Shown here one piece after another: positions 9,572 through 18,273 of a stretch of 64,000 bases of DNA; positions within the stretch are counted from its first letter, which is position 1, and the number at the start of each line of letters is the position of its first letter. The notes under the pieces were generated by a model. That model ran no database searches, was not told the DNA's origin, and saw only the letters and a list, made by a program, of their open reading frames with translations. This stretch comes from an uncultured Lachnospiraceae bacterium (GTDB lineage Bacteria; Bacillota; Clostridia; Lachnospirales; Lachnospiraceae). The translations under genes were made by a program, and so were the position numbers. The DNA lies in assembly GCA_905235745.1 (NCBI GenBank), contig CAJOMN010000015.1:60225-124224 (forward strand), in the 5' to 3' direction.

Positions 9572-10785
9572 GCGGAAGGATGTATAAAAACAGAAGAGCG
9601 GCAGTTGTAAAGCGGCGCAGAAGAAATGTCGGATTTCTGATAATCTCGCTGTTCTTTGTTCTGTGCGTATTTTTTGTCGCGCGTACCGTGCTGGCGCTCC
9701 CCTACAGAACGATCAACCTTACGCAGCTTGCCCGGGTTGAGTTTTCCGGATTCAATAATGACGGCGTGGCGACGGTATCCGTTGATAATGACGCCGTTGA
9801 TGCTCTGTTGTCGTCGGTCAAGGAGGAATACGATTCCTCGTGGTTTGCGGCAGCCGATATCGATGACGGGGATTACGCGAGATTCCGTCAGAGCCTGTCA
9901 TTTGTGACACCCCTGGCGACAAATCTGTATAACGGACAGGAGATACCTGTAATAGGAACATATGATGCGGCTATTGCCGAAAAGCTCAAGATAGAGATCG
10001 AAGATACGAGCGGCACGGCAACGGTATCAGGACTTCAGGATGTTACCGTGATACCGGCGGAGGAAGTATTTCGCGATCTTGCCGTCGGATTTTCCGGGGT
10101 ATCCCCGGGGCTTACGATATCTCTTCAGAACAACAGTACGCAGCCGCTTATCAGCAGGATGATATTTGAGATAGAGGATCCGAAGGAGTGCTATGCCGAA
10201 GGAGATGTTGTAACCATTCATGCGCTGTATACGGAAGAAATGTGCAGCGAGACAGGCTATGTCGTCGATACTCCGTCGGGAGAGTGCACGATGGAATACA
10301 CCGCATTCTCCGATTCGCAGTATGTCGCAAGCGCCGCGGATCTTCCTGCCGGTGTGATCCGTGAAGCGGTCGAGGCGGGAAAGAAGGCTTTTGTGGATGC
10401 CAACGAGTACGGAGTCAGGATATTCTGCGAGGCGAACCTTGTGCCCGTATATATCAACAAGAAAGCTACATTTACATACGGAACGCCGCAATACGTAAGT
10501 TCATATTTCAAGACGGTCTTTCCCGGAAAAGCGGGTGCGCTCGGATTGTCATACAATGATCTTGATATCATATATGAAGTAAACATATCACAGGCAGACG
10601 GGGTAAGCTGCAAAGCATACGGAGCTGTCCGCTTTTCGGATATAATCAGGAACAGCGACGGAAGTCTGACATATGATTTTTCGGAACCGGCGCTTATATC
10701 GGTCTCATACCTGTCTTCGAATGTTAAGAAGAATGTCGTTGATTCTTTCTATGACACACATGAGATAGAGAGGGTGTATCCTTAA
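9568..10785 (+). CDS. Membrane-anchored extracytoplasmic protein of unknown function
   Basis: Not recognised. 405 residues from TTG 9568; an ATG at 9580 is an alternative. The first ~20 residues are very basic (AAVVKRRRRNVG), followed by one hydrophobic segment (about residues 22-45), then a large, mostly beta-predicted, acidic domain outside the membrane. No cysteine motif, lipobox or catalytic signature is visible. A GGGAG sits nine bases before the TTG, while the ATG has an AGG immediately next to it, so TTG is preferred. It is translationally coupled to recN and is the last gene before a hairpin at 10803-10821. Confidence 0.6.
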   Translation: MSGRMYKNRRAAVVKRRRRNVGFLIISLFFVLCVFFVARTVLALPYRTINLTQLARVEFSGFNNDGVATVSVDNDAVDALLSSVKEEYDSSWFAAADIDDGDYARFRQSLSFVTPLATNLYNGQEIPVIGTYDAAIAEKLKIEIEDTSGTATVSGLQDVTVIPAEEVFRDLAVGFSGVSPGLTISLQNNSTQPLISRMIFEIEDPKECYAEGDVVTIHALYTEEMCSETGYVVDTPSGECTMEYTAFSDSQYVASAADLPAGVIREAVEAGKKAFVDANEYGVRIFCEANLVPVYINKKATFTYGTPQYVSSYFKTVFPGKAGALGLSYNDLDIIYEVNISQADGVSCKAYGAVRFSDIIRNSDGSLTYDFSEPALISVSYLSSNVKKNVVDSFYDTHEIERVYP

Positions 10786-10802
10786 TCTGCAGATTGTCAC
10801 CG

Positions 10803-10821
10803 CTGCCGGAAATGCCGGCAG
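10803..10821 (+). terminator. Perfect GC hairpin between the recN operon and the EAL gene
   Basis: CTGCCGG, five bases, CCGGCAG: a perfect 7-bp stem. There is no T-run after it, so it is a poor intrinsic terminator; it could end transcripts with help, stabilise a 3' end, or be a protein site. Confidence 0.4.
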
Positions 10822-10845
10822 TTATGCGTGAAGGAGGGATTAGGC

Positions 10846-12912
10846 ATGGCTAACATAAAAGAGGAAAAGCTTCGCAAGCTCAAGTATTCATATATCGGTG
10901 GCTCGCTTGTGTGCGGGATCATCATCGGCGCGATCGTAATATGTACATTCGTGTCGATGATTGCTGTTTTCGGACTCTATATCGTGGATTCGAAGATTCG
11001 TGACGAGTATGAGCGCGTAAGATCAATGGCAGACATATATCAGGTGTCACAGGACATTCCCGGCAATGATCTTATGAACAGTCTCGGGAATGTTTCATAT
11101 GAATACATAGTAGTTGATGATAACCGCAATATAATCGAAGTGCATGGGAATAATACGTGCGACATGGAGCACGGGGGAAGAATAGACATACTTGAATTCA
11201 TGGATGACGAAGACGTCCCCGGCCAGGACAGACAGCAGCGTATCGAGAGTATGGTTGAAAGAACCCGTGACAACGCGATAACGGTTTATCCCGACATTGA
11301 TAAGAGCATCATAACACCGGGTACCAACGGAAGGGTCAGTGTCGATCTTCTCAAACTGAGAGATATCATTATGTCATATGGTGAAGGCGGCGAATCGCTT
11401 TCCATCGGACAGAATTTTATCATAAAACTGCCATTCTGGATGGAAGTACCGGTTGGCGCAAACAGCCACATGATATGCAAGACGTACTTTAACATATATT
11501 TCCGCGAACTTGCTATCCTGGGACTTCTGTCGGTCATTGTGACCGTTCTGACGTTTGTGACGGGCATCTTTCTGCTTGTCTACATAATCAGAGCCGTAAG
11601 CAACAGGCATAAAATGAGCGATATCTTCTTCATGGATGAGACTACCGGGCAGCATAACTGGCTGTGGTTTCTTATGAACGCCGAAAAGGAGCTTGCCCAA
11701 AAGCGAAGCGCAGACAGGAACTACGCTGTTCTTGATGTTGAGTTTGTCAATTACAGGAACTTCTGTGTCTGCCATTCGGTCGATGAAGGCGGAAAAATGC
11801 TGAGACAGATCAATGACAGGATACAGGGACATCTGGGCAAGGGTGAGTTGGTGGCGCATCATTCGGTGTCGCATTTTGCTGTTCTTACGGTGTGCAGTGA
11901 CCGTAACGGGCTCGAGGCGAGGATACGCGGCATTATCGGCGATCTGGAGCATGTCAGCGAGGATCACAAGTTCTATTACTGGGTCGGTGTCGATACGATA
12001 CCGGAATCAAGAGATGAAAAGGGAAAAGTGGTCCGCAGGAAGAATATAGATGTGGAGAAGGCGTTCAATAACGCCGGTGCGGCGAGAGCGACTCTTTCCG
12101 TGGAGAATTCGGACATAGCATTTTTTGACGAGAAGATGGTCGAGGAGCAAAGATGGATCGACGTTATCAACGAGAACCAGCTCCGCGCTCTTGAGAACGA
12201 GGAATTTGTCGTATATTACCAGCCCAAGTACGATCCGAGAACGGAGGAGCTTAAAGGTGCGGAAGCGCTTATCCGGTGGATGAGCCCGCAGAACGGTATG
12301 ATAAGCCCCGGAAGATTCATTCCGATATTCGAAAAGAACGGTTTTATCACCTGTATCGATCATTATATGCTCGACCACGTTGCACGGGATCAGCGCAGAT
12401 GGCTTGATAATGGATTCAAATGTGTTCCCGTCTCCGTCAATGTATCAAGGGCTCATTTTATCGAGGCGGATCTTGCGGAGCAGATAAAGGATATCGTTGA
12501 TGCCGCAGGTACGCCCCATGACCTTATAGAGATAGAACTTACCGAGAGCGCTTTCTTTGATGACAAGAATGCTCTCATATCCATCATCAGGAAGCTCAAG
12601 GAATATGGCTTTACAGTATCGATGGATGATTTCGGCTCGGGATATTCCTCGCTCAATTCTCTCAAGGAAATGCCCCTTGACGTCCTGAAGCTTGACGCCG
12701 ATTTCTTCAGAAACGACGAAGGAGACGGGCGCGGCCAGATAGTAGTGAGCGAGGCCATAAGGCTTGCCAAGAATCTGAATATGCGAACCGTTGCCGAGGG
12801 AGTCGAGGAAAAGAGCCAGGTTGATTTTCTCGCAGAGCAGGGGTGCGACATGATACAGGGATTCTACTTCGCAAAGCCGATGCCCAAAGAGGAATATGAG
12901 TTGAAGATGTAA
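10846..12912 (+). CDS. Membrane c-di-GMP phosphodiesterase with degenerate GGDEF domain
   Basis: 688 residues from ATG 10846, which has AAGGAGGGA six bases upstream; an in-frame GTG at 10828 lies before that site and is rejected. Layout: TM segment near residues 15-45, an extracytoplasmic sensor-like region (~45-215), a second TM (~216-245), a GGDEF-fold domain whose active loop reads HHSVSHFAVL in place of GGDEF (so no cyclase activity is expected), and a C-terminal EAL domain. The EAL domain keeps the catalytic set: EALIRW, ELTESAFF, DDFGSGYSSLNSL, AEGVEE and QGCDMIQGFYFAKPMP. It should hydrolyse c-di-GMP in response to an outside signal. The partner cyclase is not in this window. Confidence 0.88.
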   Translation: MANIKEEKLRKLKYSYIGGSLVCGIIIGAIVICTFVSMIAVFGLYIVDSKIRDEYERVRSMADIYQVSQDIPGNDLMNSLGNVSYEYIVVDDNRNIIEVHGNNTCDMEHGGRIDILEFMDDEDVPGQDRQQRIESMVERTRDNAITVYPDIDKSIITPGTNGRVSVDLLKLRDIIMSYGEGGESLSIGQNFIIKLPFWMEVPVGANSHMICKTYFNIYFRELAILGLLSVIVTVLTFVTGIFLLVYIIRAVSNRHKMSDIFFMDETTGQHNWLWFLMNAEKELAQKRSADRNYAVLDVEFVNYRNFCVCHSVDEGGKMLRQINDRIQGHLGKGELVAHHSVSHFAVLTVCSDRNGLEARIRGIIGDLEHVSEDHKFYYWVGVDTIPESRDEKGKVVRRKNIDVEKAFNNAGAARATLSVENSDIAFFDEKMVEEQRWIDVINENQLRALENEEFVVYYQPKYDPRTEELKGAEALIRWMSPQNGMISPGRFIPIFEKNGFITCIDHYMLDHVARDQRRWLDNGFKCVPVSVNVSRAHFIEADLAEQIKDIVDAAGTPHDLIEIELTESAFFDDKNALISIIRKLKEYGFTVSMDDFGSGYSSLNSLKEMPLDVLKLDADFFRNDEGDGRGQIVVSEAIRLAKNLNMRTVAEGVEEKSQVDFLAEQGCDMIQGFYFAKPMPKEEYELKM

Positions 12913-12930
12913 AGCGCTTTATTGTATAAT
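12901..12930 (+). promoter_or_regulatory. Probable promoter of glgA
   Basis: TTGAAG, 18 bases, TATAAT. It overlaps the stop of the EAL gene and lies 44 bases before the glgA ATG. The -10 is perfect and the -35 has two mismatches. Confidence 0.5.
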
Positions 12931-12974
12931 CATTATAGCGTTCACTGATGATCACGTATCACGGGAGGTTATAG

Positions 12975-14417
12975 ATGAAGAAAATTCTGTTTGCCGCGTC
13001 TGAATGTGTTCCTTTTATCAAAACCGGCGGATTGGCCGATGTTGTCGGGTCTCTTCCCAAATGCTTTGACAAGAGATATTTTGATGTCCGTGTCATTATC
13101 CCCAAATATCTGTGCATTCCCAAAGAGTATACGGAAAAGATGGAATATATCGACAACTTCTACATGGATATTGGAAACGATAACAAGTATGTCGGCATAT
13201 TCAAGATGAAATATGAAGGCATCACGTTCTATTTCATTGACAATGAATTCTATTTCTCGGGAGCGAAGCCTTACGGCGATCTGCTGTGGGATCTTGAGAA
13301 GTTCATATATTTTTCCAAGGCCGTTCTGTCGGTTCTGCCGGTAATAGGCTTTCAGCCTGACATCATACACTGCCACGACTGGCAGACAGGACTGATCCCC
13401 GTATTCCTAAAAGAACGTTTTCATAACAGTGATTTCTTCAGGGACATCAAGTCCGTTATGACGATACATAACCTGAAGTTCCAGGGCGTGTGGGATGTTG
13501 ATACGGTACGCACGCTGTCGGGTCTTCCGGATTATTTCTTTACACCGGACAAGCTTGAGGCGTATAAGGACGGCAATCTCCTGAAGGGCGGTATCGTGTT
13601 TGCCGATGCGATCACGACGGTCTCTTACACGTACGCCGAAGAGATCAAGATGCCGTTCTACGGCGAAGGTCTCGACGGGCTGCTGCGTGCGCGCGCGAAC
13701 GATCTTCGCGGTATCGTAAACGGGATCGATTATGATGAGTATAACCCGACGACAGACAAGCTGATCGTCAATCCCTATGATGCGAGGGATTTTCGCAAGG
13801 AGAAGGTCAAGAACAAGACAGCTCTTCAGGAAGAGCTCGGTCTCGATGTCGATCCCAAGAAGATGATGATAGGTATCGTAAGCCGCCTTACCGATCAGAA
13901 GGGCTTCGACCTTATTGCTTACGTTATGGATGAACTGTGTCAGGACAACGTTCAGATCGTCATTCTCGGTACCGGAGAAGAGAGATACGAGAATATGTTC
14001 AGGCACTTTGACTGGAAATATGCAAACAAGGTTTCCGCTAACATATATTATTCGGAAGCATTGTCCCACAAGATATACGCGGCATCCGACGCATTTCTGA
14101 TGCCGTCTCTGTTCGAGCCGTGCGGCCTGTCACAGCTTATGGCGCTTCACTACGGAACGCTTCCGATCGTCCGTGAGACGGGAGGACTCAAGGATACAGT
14201 CGAGCCTTATAACGAGTACGAAAGCACCGGCACGGGATTCTCATTCATGAACTATAATGCACATGAAATGCTCGGGTGTATCAGAAACGCCGAGCGTATC
14301 TACTACGACAGAAAGCGCGAATGGAACAAGATGGTTGACAGAGCCATGGCGGCTGATTTTTCATGGCATGTCAGCGCCCTCAAATACCAGGAGCTGTACG
14401 ACTGGCTGATAGGATGA
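12975..14417 (+). CDS. glgA: Glycogen synthase (ADP-glucose)
   Basis: GT5 starch/glycogen synthase that extends alpha-1,4-glucan from ADP-glucose. It is 480 residues. The N-terminal ADP-glucose loop KTGGLADVVGSLPK is present, then HCHDWQTGLIPVFL, NIDYDEYNP-like GIVNGIDYDEYNP, GIVSRLTDQKGFDLI and the C-terminal donor site LFEPCGLSQLMALHYGTLP. GGGAGG precedes the ATG. The other glycogen genes (glgB, glgC, glgP) are not nearby, so it appears monocistronic: it has its own promoter and a strong terminator. Confidence 0.95.
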   Translation: MKKILFAASECVPFIKTGGLADVVGSLPKCFDKRYFDVRVIIPKYLCIPKEYTEKMEYIDNFYMDIGNDNKYVGIFKMKYEGITFYFIDNEFYFSGAKPYGDLLWDLEKFIYFSKAVLSVLPVIGFQPDIIHCHDWQTGLIPVFLKERFHNSDFFRDIKSVMTIHNLKFQGVWDVDTVRTLSGLPDYFFTPDKLEAYKDGNLLKGGIVFADAITTVSYTYAEEIKMPFYGEGLDGLLRARANDLRGIVNGIDYDEYNPTTDKLIVNPYDARDFRKEKVKNKTALQEELGLDVDPKKMMIGIVSRLTDQKGFDLIAYVMDELCQDNVQIVILGTGEERYENMFRHFDWKYANKVSANIYYSEALSHKIYAASDAFLMPSLFEPCGLSQLMALHYGTLPIVRETGGLKDTVEPYNEYESTGTGFSFMNYNAHEMLGCIRNAERIYYDRKREWNKMVDRAMAADFSWHVSALKYQELYDWLIG

Positions 14418-14436
14418 TAAGCTGAGTCAGCGATAA

Positions 14437-14492
14437 CGGACATAGAAATACCCGAGGAAGCACTTGTGTTTCATCGGGTATTTTGATGTCCG
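14437..14492 (+). terminator. Long two-step terminator after glgA
   Basis: CGGACAT (14437-14443) pairs with ATGTCCG (14486-14492), and inside it AAATACCCGA (14446-14455) pairs perfectly with TCGGGTATTT (14474-14483). A four-T run follows the inner stem. It marks the boundary between the core genes and the accessory island. Confidence 0.8.
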
Positions 14493-14493
14493 T

Positions 14494-14596
14494 GAGTGTT
14501 GCGAAGCAACAACCCCGAGATGAAGCGAAGCGGAATCGAGGGGGGCGCAGACGAAGCAGTTTCCCGGTATGTGCGTCTGTATAAATCCGGGGAGAT
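14494..14596. repeat. Cluster of small stem-loops at the island boundary
   Basis: Three potential hairpins in a row: TGTTGC-GAA-GCAACA; CCCCGA paired imperfectly with TCGAGGGG; and CAGACG with CGTCTG 20 bases later. No gene is seen. The arrangement resembles a dispersed intergenic repeat, but copy number cannot be judged here. Confidence 0.35.
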
Positions 14597-14623
14597 TTGC
14601 TATACTTAATCGAAGTTATTTGC

Positions 14624-14956
14624 GGGCAGAATAGGATTATCCGACTTCCTGATTTTGTAACAAAGGAAGATTTTGAATGGGCAGTCGAGGAAGCCACGAA
14701 GAAAAAGAAAACCGACTTCTCCAAGGTTGAGTTCTTAACCTATGACGAGGGTGAATGCGTTCAGTGTATGCATATTGGCTCTTATGACGATGAGCCTGCT
14801 ACTGTCGCACTCATGCACGAGTATATGGAGAGCCAGGGGTATGTCTTCGATATTACGGATAAGCGCCTGCATCATGAAATATATCTCAGCGATGCAAGGA
14901 AGGTCGCTCCCGAAAAGTTGAAGACTGTAATTCGGCATCCGATAAGGAAAAAGTAG
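14624..14956 (+). pseudogene. GyrI-like small-molecule-binding protein, N-terminal half missing
   Basis: The open frame from about 14624 encodes only the C-terminal half of a GyrI-like domain protein (full members are about 200 residues). Recognised segments are RLPDFVTKEDFEWAVEEATK, YDEGECVQCMHIGSYDDEP and LHHEIYLSDARKVAPEK, which normally follow about 100 further residues. Upstream sequence has stem-loops and no coding continuation, so the gene was truncated at the 5' side. An in-frame ATG at 14597 could still give a 119-residue fragment. It ends two bases before the GNAT gene. Confidence 0.75.
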
Positions 14957-14958
14957 AA

Positions 14959-15636
14959 ATGAAGCAATTGAAAGAAAAAGAATACGAGGAATTCCGGCAG
15001 TACCTCTACAACAAAGCACATGGATACATTTGGACGCCTGATACGCTGGAGCTAATCTGCGGCGGCAATGACAACGAGCCGGAGCGGATTGGCAAGCAGG
15101 TGCTTGAGATGCTGGGAAAACTGCGTAACGAGCATATTTTCCACATGACGAGCGATAAGCACAAGAAATATGTTATCCGCTGCCTTCGTAAGGGTGAAAT
15201 CGAATTGCTGAAGGACTTCCTATATGAAGCAATCTTCATACCGAAAGGCGCAGAGCAGCCGGAGCGGGATATTATTGAGAAGCCGGAACTTCGCGTGTAC
15301 ACGGATGACTTCGGTACCCGCAAAGGTGATAACTGCCTGGTGGCTGACTTTGGCGGCAAGATAGTCGGAGCGGTCTGGACGAGGATTATGGACGATTATG
15401 GTCATGTGGACGATGAGACACCGTCCTTCGCTATTTCGCTTTACAAGGATTATCGCAATCAGGGAATCGGTTCACAGCTTATGGTGAAGATGCTTGAACT
15501 GCTGAAATGGCAGGGATATGAATGGGCATCCCTGGCGGTGCAGAAAGCAAACTATGCCGTGAAGATGTATAAGAATGTCGGGTTCAAGACGGTCGATGAG
15601 AATGCTGAAGAATATATCATGGTGTGCGAATTATGA
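14959..15636 (+). CDS. GNAT family N-acetyltransferase with N-terminal extension
   Basis: 225 residues. The GNAT fold occupies about residues 70-225: an IRCLRKGEIELLKDFLYEAI start, the GKIVGAVWTRIMDDYGHVDD strands and the acetyl-CoA loop YRNQGIGSQLMVKML, then VQKANYAVKMYKNVGF near the C-terminus. Residues 1-70 are an extra, charged, probably helical domain rich in Arg/Lys/Glu that I do not recognise. Substrate unknown. It follows the GyrI fragment by two bases. A start at 14959 has no strong ribosome site, so expression may rely on coupling to the upstream fragment. Confidence 0.75.
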   Translation: MKQLKEKEYEEFRQYLYNKAHGYIWTPDTLELICGGNDNEPERIGKQVLEMLGKLRNEHIFHMTSDKHKKYVIRCLRKGEIELLKDFLYEAIFIPKGAEQPERDIIEKPELRVYTDDFGTRKGDNCLVADFGGKIVGAVWTRIMDDYGHVDDETPSFAISLYKDYRNQGIGSQLMVKMLELLKWQGYEWASLAVQKANYAVKMYKNVGFKTVDENAEEYIMVCEL

Positions 15637-15682
15637 AATATGTATTATGCATGGTGCCAAATCGAAAAAACGAAAAAGTGTA

Positions 15683-15713
15683 TTGACTCTCACATTATGT
15701 GAGGAATTATCAT
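15683..15713 (+). promoter_or_regulatory. MerR-type promoter with palindromic operator
   Basis: TTGACT (15683-15688) and TATCAT (15708-15713) are separated by 19 bases, the overlong spacing typical of MerR-activated promoters. The spacer holds the perfect palindrome CTCACA-TTA-TGTGAG (15689-15703). It sits 42 bases before the MerR gene, so the regulator probably controls itself by twisting this promoter. Confidence 0.8.
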
Positions 15714-15754
15714 TGTAGTGAGCTCAAGAAAACCATCCATGGAGGTAGGTACAA

Positions 15755-16558
15755 ATGCTTAAAATAGGCGAGTTTTCAAAATTGTCCAGAGTAAGCATCA
15801 GGATGCTGCGTCACTACGATGATATTGGACTGCTGAAACCGGCAGAGATCGACAATTTTACAGGATACCGTTATTATCGCGAGGAACAGCTTTTTACCAT
15901 CGGAAGGATCACATCATTAAAGGATATGGGATTTGCCCTTGCAGATATCATCAAGATCCTTGACAGCTACGATGATAAAGAAAAGATGGATGCATTTCTG
16001 TCAGAGAGGCAGAAAGAACTGTCAAAGCTATCCCAAGAAACGGAGTACAAGCTGATGCTTCTGGAAACAGCCCGAAAGAGACTGAGAAAGGAGCAGAATA
16101 TGAGTTTTAATGTAACAGTAAAGACAATACCAGAAAGGTTTGTAGCCACGGTGCAGATGGTGGTTCCTCATTATGAAGATGAGGGTATGTTGTGGAATGC
16201 CATGATGAGCGAATGTAAAACCATAGTACCGGCAGATCCCTGTCTTGCGGCTGCGGAGTTCCTTGATGATGAGTACAAGGAAGAAAATGTGGAGATCATC
16301 GCATGGATGACAGTAAAGGGGACATATACCGACACGGAGCATGTGAAGTTTAAAACGCTTCCAGCAGTAAAGGTTGCCAGTTGTATAATTAAAGGCAGCT
16401 ACGATCAGATGGGGGAAGCATATGCTACGGTTGCATCATGGATCACAGCAAATGGCTATAAGATGAACGGTCATATGTTCAACATCTATCATGTTAGTCC
16501 GGCGCAGACACAGAATCCGGATGAATACGTGACAGAGGCTTGTTTCCCGGTAGAGTAG
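15755..16558 (+). CDS. MerR family regulator with GyrI-like effector domain
   Basis: 267 residues, BmrR-like architecture. The N-terminal winged helix-turn-helix is MLKIGEFSKLSRVSIRMLRH with YRYYREEQLFTIGRI; a dimerisation coiled coil covers about residues 75-115; the C-terminal half (from ~118) is a GyrI-like ligand pocket ending DEYVTEACFPVE. Family members sense hydrophobic drugs or cationic compounds and activate efflux or modification genes. AGGTAGG precedes the ATG. Its likely operator overlaps the promoter immediately upstream. Target genes could include the downstream radical SAM and GNAT genes (inference). Confidence 0.88.
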   Translation: MLKIGEFSKLSRVSIRMLRHYDDIGLLKPAEIDNFTGYRYYREEQLFTIGRITSLKDMGFALADIIKILDSYDDKEKMDAFLSERQKELSKLSQETEYKLMLLETARKRLRKEQNMSFNVTVKTIPERFVATVQMVVPHYEDEGMLWNAMMSECKTIVPADPCLAAAEFLDDEYKEENVEIIAWMTVKGTYTDTEHVKFKTLPAVKVASCIIKGSYDQMGEAYATVASWITANGYKMNGHMFNIYHVSPAQTQNPDEYVTEACFPVE

Positions 16559-16568
16559 TAAGTTTGTC

Positions 16569-16596
16569 AGCCAGGGAGCCGGACGGCTCCTTGGCT
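16569..16596 (+). terminator. Hairpin after the MerR gene
   Basis: AGCCAGGGAGCC and GGCTCCTTGGCT form a 12-bp stem with one G-T pair and a GGAC loop. No T-run follows, so termination is likely partial and read-through into the radical SAM gene is possible. Confidence 0.5.
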
Positions 16597-16627
16597 ATGT
16601 TAAATAAGATGTTGGAGTTGATGTGCA

Positions 16628-17488
16628 ATGCATTTTGTTGATGCCAAAGGAATTCTGACCGGTGGTGGCGGACACTGTGGAATGAATATATATCGGGGAT
16701 GTACCCACGGCTGTATTTACTGTGACAGCCGGAGCAAGTGTTATCAGTTCACGCATCCTTTTGAGGATATTGAGGTAAAACAGAATGCACCTGAACTTCT
16801 GGAAAAGGCACTGAAGTCAAAAAGAAAAAAGTGCATGATTGGAACAGGGGCCATGTCAGATCCGTATATGCACTGTGAGGAAAACTTAAGGCTGACAAGA
16901 AAATGCCTGGAAATAATTTTAGAGAATGGTTTTGGTGCGACGGTTCAGACAAAATCTGACCTCATTCTACGGGACATTGACTTATTGGATGAGATCAACC
17001 GTTCTACGAAATGCGTGGTGCAGATAACACTTACAACTTATGATGATGATCTGTGCCGGATATTAGAGCCGAATGTCTGTAACACAAAGCGCCGTATTGA
17101 GGTACTGGAGAAACTGCAGGAGCGCAGTATTCCGACAATCGTATGGCTGACACCGATTCTGCCATTTATCAATGATACAGAGGATAATATCACGGAAATT
17201 CTGAATGAGTGTGTCAGGGTTGGTGTAAAAGGCATTATCGATTTCGGCATGGGACTTACACTACGGGAAGGTGATCGGGAGTATTATTACGCAGCACTTG
17301 ATAAGCACTTTCCGGGAATGAAAGAGCGATACATTAAACGATACGGAAATGCGTATGAGTTGCCAAGCCCGAATATCAAGGAACTGACAGCTCTGTTTCA
17401 GAAGATCTGTAAAGACAATGGAATCCTGTCAAGCCCGGATGATTGTTTCAGGTTTATACAGGAACTGCCTGCAGATGAGTATATTTGA
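16628..17488 (+). CDS. SPL-family radical SAM protein
   Basis: 286 residues. The iron-sulfur motif CTHGCIYC (Cys25, Cys29, Cys32) follows GGGGHCGMNIYRG, the order seen in the spore-photoproduct-lyase-like radical SAM family (COG1533). Later segments GTGAMSDPYMHCEE and VQTKSDLILRDIDLL fit the same family. The enzyme should cleave SAM to a 5'-deoxyadenosyl radical; the substrate is unknown. These are usually not true SP lyases, and no spore genes are near. A weak GGAG lies 13 bases before the ATG. It is followed closely by a GNAT/YoaP gene. Confidence 0.8.
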   Translation: MHFVDAKGILTGGGGHCGMNIYRGCTHGCIYCDSRSKCYQFTHPFEDIEVKQNAPELLEKALKSKRKKCMIGTGAMSDPYMHCEENLRLTRKCLEIILENGFGATVQTKSDLILRDIDLLDEINRSTKCVVQITLTTYDDDLCRILEPNVCNTKRRIEVLEKLQERSIPTIVWLTPILPFINDTEDNITEILNECVRVGVKGIIDFGMGLTLREGDREYYYAALDKHFPGMKERYIKRYGNAYELPSPNIKELTALFQKICKDNGILSSPDDCFRFIQELPADEYI

Positions 17489-17514
17489 TCTTTAAGGAAA
17501 AGGAGACTGGTTAT

Positions 17515-18261
17515 ATGGAATACATAAGAGTTACAAAGGAAAATCTGGAAAAAGAGCATATCTGCTGTGCCATTTCCAATAATAAGGACGTGCAGGTTTC
17601 GTCAAAAAAGGCGTGGCTTGAGGATAGATTTGATGAAGGACTTGTTTTTTTGAAGAGTGTGGAACGTGGCAAGTGCTTTATCGAATATATCCCGGCAGAA
17701 AATGCATGGATTCCGATTGAGGCAGATGGATATATGTATATTGACTGTCTGTGGGTATCAGGTTCTTTCAAAGGAAACGGGTATTCCACGGATCTGCTTG
17801 CTGCCTGCATCCGGGATAGTAAGGAAAAGGGGAAGAAGGGTCTATGCATTCTGTGTGCCGCAAAGAAAAAACCGTTCCTTGCAGATCCGAAGTTTCTGAA
17901 ATATAAAGGCTTTGCCGTATGTGATGAAGCGGATAACGGTATTCAGCTTTGGTATTTGCCATTCTCATCTGATGCAAAATCGCCAAAGTTTAAAGATTGT
18001 GCAAGGCATCCTCATGTAGATGAAGAAGGATATGTCTTGTATTACACGAGTCAATGTCCATTCAATGCTAAGTACGTTCCGATTGTAGAACAGACTGCCA
18101 AAGATAATGCTATTCCCTTTCGTGCGATTCATATTGAGAGCAAGGAGCAGGCACAGAATGCGCCTACACCGATTACTACCTATGCATTGTTCTGTGATGG
18201 GGAGTACCTGACAAACGAGCAGATGAACGATACCAAGTTTATGAAACTGGTTTCAAAATAA
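17515..18261 (+). CDS. GNAT acetyltransferase with C-terminal YoaP domain
   Basis: 248 residues from ATG 17515, which has AAGGAAAAGGAG upstream; the longer frame from 17485 overlaps the previous gene and is rejected. Residues ~1-150 are a GNAT fold (LWVSGSFKGNGYSTDLLAAC is the acetyl-CoA loop); residues ~165-248 match the YoaP-type C-terminal domain, with YYTSQCPFNAKYV and PITTYALFCDGEYLT, a thioredoxin-like strand order. Substrate unknown. It probably forms an operon with the SPL-family radical SAM gene 26 bases upstream. Confidence 0.75.
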   Translation: MEYIRVTKENLEKEHICCAISNNKDVQVSSKKAWLEDRFDEGLVFLKSVERGKCFIEYIPAENAWIPIEADGYMYIDCLWVSGSFKGNGYSTDLLAACIRDSKEKGKKGLCILCAAKKKPFLADPKFLKYKGFAVCDEADNGIQLWYLPFSSDAKSPKFKDCARHPHVDEEGYVLYYTSQCPFNAKYVPIVEQTAKDNAIPFRAIHIESKEQAQNAPTPITTYALFCDGEYLTNEQMNDTKFMKLVSK

Positions 18262-18273
18262 CAGGAGAACGAA

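Noticed and set aside
16628..17488. True spore photoproduct lyase
   Set aside because: Only the broad SPL-like radical SAM family is supported; no sporulation genes are in the window.
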